A stretch of 64,000 nt of DNA from Ramlibacter tataouinensis (GTDB lineage: Bacteria; Pseudomonadota; Gammaproteobacteria; Burkholderiales; Burkholderiaceae_C): the NCBI RefSeq assembly GCF_001580455.1, contig NZ_CP010951.1:1550001-1614000 (forward strand), written 5' to 3'. Shown here one piece after another: positions 57,227 to 64,000 of the stretch. The translations under genes were made by a program, and so were the position numbers. Numbering within the stretch: the stretch's first letter is position 1; every line of letters begins with the position of its first letter. The notes under the pieces were generated by a model. That model saw only the letters and a list, made by a program, of their open reading frames with translations. It was not told the DNA's origin and did no database searches.

Positions 57227-58493
57227 CGGGATTGCAGCAGACGTCCCAGCGCCAGCAGCGCGGGCAGCGTGAGCGGATCGTTGGCGGCGCTCGACGCGAC
57301 GGGGTGCGAGGCGAAGCGCGCCACCACCATCTCCGCCTTCGGGGCCACGTACAGGCGCTGGCCGTGGATGCCACGGCCCTCGAACGCGCCCAGCTCGTTG
57401 TGCGACACCCACCACATGCTGCGGTACGAGTAGCCAGGCAGCAGCGTGTAGCCGGCCTTGGCGAACTTCGCGGGGTCGTCACCGCGCGCGATGTCGCGCA
57501 CCACCTCGGCGGGCACGAGCTGGCGGCCGTGCCAGTCGCCCTCGCGCCGCATCAGTTCGCCGAAGCGCGCCAGGTCGCGCAGGCTGGCATGCAGCCCGCC
57601 GCCGCCCATTGGAACGCCGATAGGGTCGACGGTGAGGTAGGCGTCCTGCTCGCAACCGAGCTGCGACCACAGCCGTTCGGACAGCATGTCGGCCAGCGGC
57701 CGGCCGGTCACTCGCTTCATGATCCAGCACATGAGCTCGGTGTTCACGGTCTTGTACGCGAACGCCTGGGCGTGCGTGCCCTCGGGCTGCAGCGTCTGCA
57801 GGTATTCGTAGAAACTCGCCGGCCCGCTGTAGCCGGCCGGACGCGGCCGCAGGCCGCCCGCGCGCGAGTAGTCCCAGATGTGCGCCTTGGGGTCGGCGTA
57901 CAGCTCCGAGTACGACACGCCGATCTGCATGTCCATCACCTGGCGCAGCGTGGCATCCGCGTAGGCGGTGGCGCGCATCTCCGGCAGGTAGTGCGGCACG
58001 GCCCTCCGGTCGTCCAGCGCGCCTTCGTGCACGAGCGTGGCGCACAGCGTCGCGGCGTAGGACTTGGTGATCGAAAAGCAGCTGTGCGGCACCTGCGGCG
58101 CCAGCGCGCCGAAGTAGCGCTCGTAGACGCGCCGGCCACGGTGCAGCACCACGATGCCGTCGGTGTACACGTCGAACAGCGACTCGCCGAAGCGCCGCGG
58201 GCGACCGTGCATGTCTGTGAAGGCCAGGTCGTCGATCGCGGCCTCGTCCGCCGCGCTGACGTCGCCCAACGGCGAAGCACTGGCCTCGCCGCGCCACACG
58301 TTCACCGTGGGCACCAGTTCGCGCATGTGCGAGAGCGACCAGCGGATCTGCGGGAACGAGAGGAACCGGTCGTCGGCGAAGCGGATGCACAGCGCCTCGG
58401 CCGGCGGCGTGCCCTGCATCCAGCCCAGCGCGCGCGGGTCGGACGCGCGCCCGTCGGGGTAGCGCACGCCGTCGAATTCCAGCGTGCCGTCCA

Positions 58494-58494
<1 letters not shown>
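57223..58494 (-). CDS. Serine hydrolase, beta-lactamase/NylB-like
   Basis: A 423-residue penicillin-binding-protein fold hydrolase. The catalytic SITK is at residues 141-144 (Ser141, Lys144), and the second motif Tyr is likely in VSYSELYADPK. The sequence resembles 6-aminohexanoate-dimer hydrolases and class C beta-lactamase-like esterases (ARFGELMRREGDWHGRQLVP; MWWVSHNELGAFEGRGIHGQ). No signal peptide, so cytoplasmic. Its start overlaps the thiolase stop by one base and its stop overlaps the TauE/SafE start, giving a three-gene unit. Substrate unknown: ester or amide. Confidence 0.88.
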
Positions 58495-59699
<1,205 letters not shown>

Positions 59700-59804
59700 G
59701 GTGATCGGGTCGTGGGGACGTGCGGGAACATCGATTATGGAACTGCCTCGACATTCGCGCAGGCGCGAACTGGACAGCGCGGGGCGCGTGCTACCCTCGC
59801 CGCC

Positions 59805-60236
59805 ATGTTCAATCCCTCGCAGGAAGACGTCCGCCGCTTCTTCTGCAACGTGCATGGCAAGGCGCGCGCCGGCGAGATGCTGGATGCGCTGGAAACGCTG
59901 GCCAGCCAGTGGCTGCGCGAGCACCCGGAATACGACCCCGACCTGCAGGACGCGGAAGCCGCCGTGGCACGCGTCTACGACGGCTCGGACGGCCGCAGCA
60001 ACCCCTTCCTGCACCTGTCCATGCACCTGTCGATCAGCGAGCAGTGCTCGATCGACCAGCCGCGCGGCATCCGGCAGGCGGTGGAACTGCTGGCGGCGCG
60101 GCGCGGCTCGCTGCACGAAGCGCACCACGAGGCGATGGAATGCCTGGGCCAGATGCTGTGGGAAAGCCAGCGCGCCGGACGCGCCCCCGATGGCGCGTCC
60201 TACGTCGATTGCGTGCAGCGCCGGGCAACGCGCTAG
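59805..60236 (+). CDS. DUF1841 protein
   Basis: A 143-residue cytoplasmic protein typical of beta- and gammaproteobacteria: MFNPSQEDVRRFFCNVHGKA at the start, then NPFLHLSMHLSISEQCSIDQ and HHEAMECLGQMLWESQRAG, which define DUF1841. Function is unknown. Start ATG 59805. It is convergent with cytochrome c4 and ends at a shared terminator. Confidence 0.92.
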   Translation: MFNPSQEDVRRFFCNVHGKARAGEMLDALETLASQWLREHPEYDPDLQDAEAAVARVYDGSDGRSNPFLHLSMHLSISEQCSIDQPRGIRQAVELLAARRGSLHEAHHEAMECLGQMLWESQRAGRAPDGASYVDCVQRRATR

Positions 60237-60248
60237 TGGACTGACTAC

Positions 60249-60278
60249 AAAAAAGCCCGCTCGGGGAGCGGGCTTTTT
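60249..60278. terminator. Bidirectional terminator between DUF1841 and cytochrome c4
   Basis: The stem GCCCGCTC / GAGCGGGC with a three-base loop is flanked by six A residues on one side and five T residues on the other. It serves both converging genes. Confidence 0.9.
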
Positions 60279-60297
60279 GCCAGGGGCGCCGAAGCGC

Positions 60298-61005
60298 TCA
60301 GTGGAAGCGGTTCTGCGGCACCGTCTTGACTTCGCCGTCCAGCGAACCCACGTACTTGGACAGGGCCTTGAGTTCGGCGTTGCTGAACTGCTTGGTGATG
60401 GCGCCCATCACGCCGTTGCTGCGGCCGACGGTGGCGCCGTCGGTCTTGTAGGACTTCAGGGCGACGTACAGGTAGTCGGAGTGCTGGCCAGCGATCTTGG
60501 GGTAGCTGGGGTCGACCGGCTTGGAGAAGTTGGCGCCGTGGCAGGAGGCGCAGGCGGCTTTCTGCAGCAGCGCGGACACCTGGGCGTCAGGCTGGCGGGG
60601 CTGCTCGGCCAGGGCGGCGGCGCCGGCCGGCGCCAGGGCGGCGTAGTAGGCGGACACGTCGTTGATGTCCTGCTCGGACAGGCTGGCGGCGATGCCGCGC
60701 ATGGTCGGATGCTTGCGGTCGCCGTTCTTGTAGGCCGTCAGGGCCGAGGCGATGTACTTGGCGTTCTGCCCGGCGATCATGGGCACCTTGTAGACCTCGG
60801 GGAAGCTGGCCTGGTAGCCGGGGATGTTGTGGCAACCCATGCACATCGCGACCTTCGCTTCGATCGACGTCGCGCCGCCCTTGGGCGCGGCGTCCTGGGC
60901 GGCCGGCTGCGGCTGGCCCTTGGCAGGCGCGGGAGCTTGGGCGAACGCCGTTGCCGTCACGCAAGCGACAGCGACGGCAAGAAGCGTGTTCAACAGCTTG
61001 TTCAT
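60298..61005 (-). CDS. Diheme cytochrome c4
   Basis: A 235-residue periplasmic electron carrier. The signal peptide (LLNTLLAVAVACVTATAFAQ) is followed by an Ala/Pro/Gln linker. Two cytochrome c domains have heme motifs CMGCH (55-59) and CASCH (152-156). Met ligands are probably in HPTMRGIAASLS and NGVMGAITKQF. Such proteins donate electrons to terminal oxidases, so it is a likely partner of the caa3 oxidase in this window. A palindrome and -10 box lie upstream (61036-61064). Confidence 0.94.
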   Translation of the reverse strand: MNKLLNTLLAVAVACVTATAFAQAPAPAKGQPQPAAQDAAPKGGATSIEAKVAMCMGCHNIPGYQASFPEVYKVPMIAGQNAKYIASALTAYKNGDRKHPTMRGIAASLSEQDINDVSAYYAALAPAGAAALAEQPRQPDAQVSALLQKAACASCHGANFSKPVDPSYPKIAGQHSDYLYVALKSYKTDGATVGRSNGVMGAITKQFSNAELKALSKYVGSLDGEVKTVPQNRFH

Positions 61006-61035
61006 TTTGCGAGCAAAATCCGGCTAAGGGGTGAC

Positions 61036-61064
61036 TTGAGGCAACTCAAAAACCGTTCATTATA
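61036..61064 (-). promoter_or_regulatory. -10 box and TTGAG-N4-CTCAA palindrome before cytochrome c4
   Basis: On the minus strand a consensus -10 TATAAT lies at 61064-61059. Nine bases further on is the palindrome TTGAG-N4-CTCAA (61049-61036), 31 bp before the ATG. The geometry resembles that at 50551-50575, but the half-sites (TTGAG) differ from the FNR consensus (TTGAT). No good -35 was found. A regulator cannot be named. Confidence 0.5.
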
Positions 61065-61151
61065 GGCACCGCCACCGGTGCGCCTTCCCGCCATTGGCGC
61101 TTTTGCACCACGGCACTTTTCCGCGCCACTGCGCCTTTTCGACCGAGATCC

Positions 61152-61993
<842 letters not shown>

Positions 61994-61994
<1 letters not shown>

Positions 61995-62587
61995 TGCAGG
62001 ACCCGCAGCCCATCACGCTCGAAACGCCGCGGGTGCGGCTGGAGCCCATGACCCTGGACCATGTGGCCGGCCTCGAAGCGGCGGCGCGCGACGGCGAGTT
62101 GTGGAACCTGCGCATCACCTCGGTGCCGGCACCCGGCGAAACGCAGGCCTACGTCGAGGCCGCCCTGAAGGGCATGCGGGACGGCCACATGCTGCCCTTC
62201 GTCGTGCGCGACCTGGCCAGCGGCCAGGTGATCGGGACCAGCCGCTACCACGACATCGTGCCGGCGGTGGAGCGGCTGGAGATCGGCTACACCTGGTACG
62301 CCAAGAGCTGGCAGCGCAGCCACGTCAACACCACCTGCAAGCTGGCGCTGATGACGCACGCCTTCGAGACCCTGGGCGCGCAGCTGGTGGGCTGGCGCAC
62401 CGACAACTTCAATTTCGCCAGCCAGCGCGCGATCGAGCGCCTGGGCGCGACGAAGGACGGCGTGCTGCGCCATCACGCGCTGCGCCGCGACGGCACGGTG
62501 CGCGACACGGTGATGTACAGCCTCACGGCCGGCGAGTGGCCCGAGGTGAAGGCGCACCTGCGCTACCAGCTGGAACGGCCCCGGTGA
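61994..62587 (+). CDS. GNAT family N-acetyltransferase (RimJ/RimL-like)
   Basis: A 197-residue acetyltransferase of the RimJ/RimL group (acceptor-amine type, Acetyltransf_3). Motifs: PRVRLEPMTLDHVAGL at the start, VIGTSRYHDI, and EIGYTWYAKSWQRSHVNTTCK, which contains the acetyl-CoA binding region, then GWRTDNFNFASQRAIERLG. The substrate may be a protein N-terminus or small amine. Coupled to moxR (TGATG) and to the CPBP gene (GTGA). Confidence 0.92.
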
Positions 62588-63528
62588 GCGGCGCGCCGCT
62601 GGCCTTCGAGCCGCCGCCGGACGCGCCGCGCTGGAAGCGCCGGCTGCTGTATTCGGCGCTGGCGCGCATCGTCATCTTTACCGCCCTGGCGTTCGGCACC
62701 ACGGCCGGGGCCGCCTGGTTGCTCATGCACGGGGTGCCGGGACCGGGACTGCGCCAGCTTCCGCCCGAGTGGCGCGGGCTGGTGCGCGTGGCCGTCATGG
62801 TGGCCTGTACGGTCGGGGCCTACCTGTTCCTGGCCCGGGTGATCGAACGCCGCCCGCCGGTCGAATTGTGGCCGTCACGGGGCCTGGCCCACCTGACGGC
62901 GGGCGCGCTGGCCGGCCTGGGGCTGATCGCGCTGACCGTGGCGCTGCTGTGGCTTGCGGGCGCCTACCGCATCGTCGGCACCCGTCCTGGCGTCGACTGG
63001 TGGACGCCGCTGCTGACCGTCGGCCTGGGGACGGCCATCGCCGAGGAGATCGCGTTCCGCGGCGTGCTGTTTCGCGCCGTCGAGGAGGCGGCGGGCACCT
63101 GGTGGGCGCTCGGCGTATCCGCCCTGTTCTTTGGCGCGGTGCATGGCGGCAATCCGGGCGCGACCTTCTGGAGCCTGGCAGCGATTGCGATCGAGGCGGG
63201 CCTGATGCTGGCCTTGGTCTTCCACCTCACCCGCTCACTGCCGCTGTGCATCGGCATTCACACGGGCTGGAACTACTCGCAGGGCACCGTGTTCGGCATC
63301 CCGGTGTCGGGGACCGACGCCAAGGGCTGGCTCATCTCGGAACGCCCGGGGCCCGACTGGCTTACCGGCGGCGTGTTCGGCGCCGAGGCCTCGGTGCTGG
63401 CCGTGGCCGTGTCGGCGCTGCTGAGCGCGGCACTGCTGGCCCATGCCTGGCGCCACCGGACCTTCGTGCCGATGCGGCGGCACCGACCTATGATGGAGGC
63501 GGCACCTTCTGCCGGCATCCCATGCTGA
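62584..63528 (+). CDS. CPBP intramembrane metalloprotease (CAAX protease-like)
   Basis: A 314-residue membrane protein with about eight helices. The CPBP motifs are intact: EEIAFRGVLFRA (motif 1, Glu-Glu and Arg), FGAVHGGNPG (motif 2, His) and CIGIHTGWNYSQG (motif 3, His and Asn). Family members process prenylated proteins or small peptides such as bacteriocins; the target here is unknown. The start is GTG 62584, overlapping the GNAT stop. The end overlaps the VWA gene by 7 bp. Confidence 0.9.
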   Translation: MSGAPLAFEPPPDAPRWKRRLLYSALARIVIFTALAFGTTAGAAWLLMHGVPGPGLRQLPPEWRGLVRVAVMVACTVGAYLFLARVIERRPPVELWPSRGLAHLTAGALAGLGLIALTVALLWLAGAYRIVGTRPGVDWWTPLLTVGLGTAIAEEIAFRGVLFRAVEEAAGTWWALGVSALFFGAVHGGNPGATFWSLAAIAIEAGLMLALVFHLTRSLPLCIGIHTGWNYSQGTVFGIPVSGTDAKGWLISERPGPDWLTGGVFGAEASVLAVAVSALLSAALLAHAWRHRTFVPMRRHRPMMEAAPSAGIPC

Positions 63529-64000
63529 TCGATTTTTTCTACACCCTGCGCAGCGCCAAGCTGCCGGTGTCCGTCAAGGAATACCTCGCGCTGCTCGAAG
63601 CGGTGAAGGCCGGCGTGGTCGGCCCGACCAGCGACGGCGGCTATGCCATCGACGACTTCTATTTCCTCTCGCGCACCGCGCTGGTGAAGGACGAGAAGCA
63701 CTACGACAAGTTCGACCGCGCGTTCGCGGCGTATTTCAAGGGCGTGGAGACGGTCGCCGACTTCACCAAGGACATCCCGCTGGAGTGGCTGCGCAAGAAC
63801 CTCGAGCTCGAGCTGTCGCCCGAAGAGAAGGCCAAGATCGAGAAGATGGGCTGGGACGAGCTCATGGAGACGCTGAAGAAACGCTTCGAGGAGCAGAAGG
63901 AGCGGCACGAGGGCGGCAGCAAGATGATCGGCACCGGCGGCACCTCGCCCTTCGGCGCCTACGGCTTCAATCCGCAGGGCATCCGCATCGGCCAGGACAA
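63522..64000 (+). CDS. CoxE-like VWA-domain protein, 3' end cut by window
   Basis: 159 residues of the N-terminal part of a VWA/CoxE-like protein: MLIDFFYTLRSAKLPVSVKE is the standard start, followed by DDFYFLSRTALVKDEKHYDK and FDRAFAAYFKGVE. The charged stretch SPEEKAKIEKMGWDELMETL leads to a Gly-rich segment (GGSKMIGTGGTSPFGAYGFN) before the VWA domain, which lies beyond base 64000. It is the usual partner of MoxR. Confidence 0.93.
   Translation, partial: MLIDFFYTLRSAKLPVSVKEYLALLEAVKAGVVGPTSDGGYAIDDFYFLSRTALVKDEKHYDKFDRAFAAYFKGVETVADFTKDIPLEWLRKNLELELSPEEKAKIEKMGWDELMETLKKRFEEQKERHEGGSKMIGTGGTSPFGAYGFNPQGIRIGQD

Overview
The window is a high-GC, gene-dense chromosomal stretch from a betaproteobacterium, most likely a member of the Burkholderiales family Comamonadaceae (Ramlibacter/Variovorax/Caenimonas type). 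The evidence is the gene orders rapZ-mutY-GTPase-mutM-TPR-lolB-ispE-tRNA-Gln-prs-rplY-pth and coxB-coxA-ctaG-coxC-SURF1-ctaA-ctaB-sco, a Bug-type tripartite tricarboxylate binding protein, and several small betaproteobacterial families (DUF2970, DUF2909, DUF1841, DUF2244). The genus is an inference. The acyl-CoA dehydrogenase at the left edge and the CoxE/VWA gene at the right edge are cut by the window.

Layout: 1-4020 holds an acyl-CoA dehydrogenase and a tandem pair of DUF1254/DUF1214 proteins. 4021-4572 is a compositionally odd, gene-poor stretch ending at a CAT-anticodon tRNA. 4672-9241 holds hrcA and, divergently, nadK-recN-rapZ. 9420-13313 is a minus-strand group of mutY, a dynamin-like GTPase and mutM. 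13337-19697 runs TPR protein, lolB, (MITE-like element), ispE, tRNA-Gln, prs, rplY, pth and a DUF4124-like protein. 19711-29063 is a ferredoxin followed by a Dpp/Opp-type ABC transporter (two permeases, two ATPases), a second palindromic element, the binding protein, an amidase, a TTC38-like TPR protein and an alpha/beta hydrolase. This looks like an uptake and hydrolysis locus for peptides or amides. 29080-36034 contains coaD, rsmD, an M16 peptidase pair, ftsY, selD, cutA and a DUF962 protein. 36176-40871 has a CIRCE operator, rpoH, a 7TMR-DISM sensor, a Bug protein and a HEAT-repeat protein. 40882-50536 is the aa3/caa3 cytochrome oxidase and heme A assembly locus. The rest is a BioC-like protein, comF, trmL, a MaoC protein, ParA, a Kef-type system, TauE/SafE, a NylB-like hydrolase, a thiolase, DUF1841, cytochrome c4 and a MoxR/GNAT/CPBP/VWA group.

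Three things stand out. First, a dispersed element of about 66 bp occurs three times (22854-22919, 46350-46415, 51501-51567). Two copies are bounded at both ends by ATGA stop/start overlaps. All three contain two hairpins and a ribosome binding site, and run exactly into the start codon of a different gene. Substitution pattern and a frameshift argue that the nucleic acid, not the encoded 21-residue peptide, is conserved. Second, two MITE-like palindromic elements sit between essential or operon genes; one has supplied the stop codon of lolB and abuts the TTG start of ispE. Third, the regulatory sites are unusually legible. There is a perfect CIRCE site at rpoH, with hrcA in the same window. 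A perfect FNR/Anr-type palindrome lies directly downstream of a -10 box before the DUF2244-coxB-coxA run, and a related palindrome lies at cytochrome c4.

All assignments come from reading the sequence and its translations. No database search was run.
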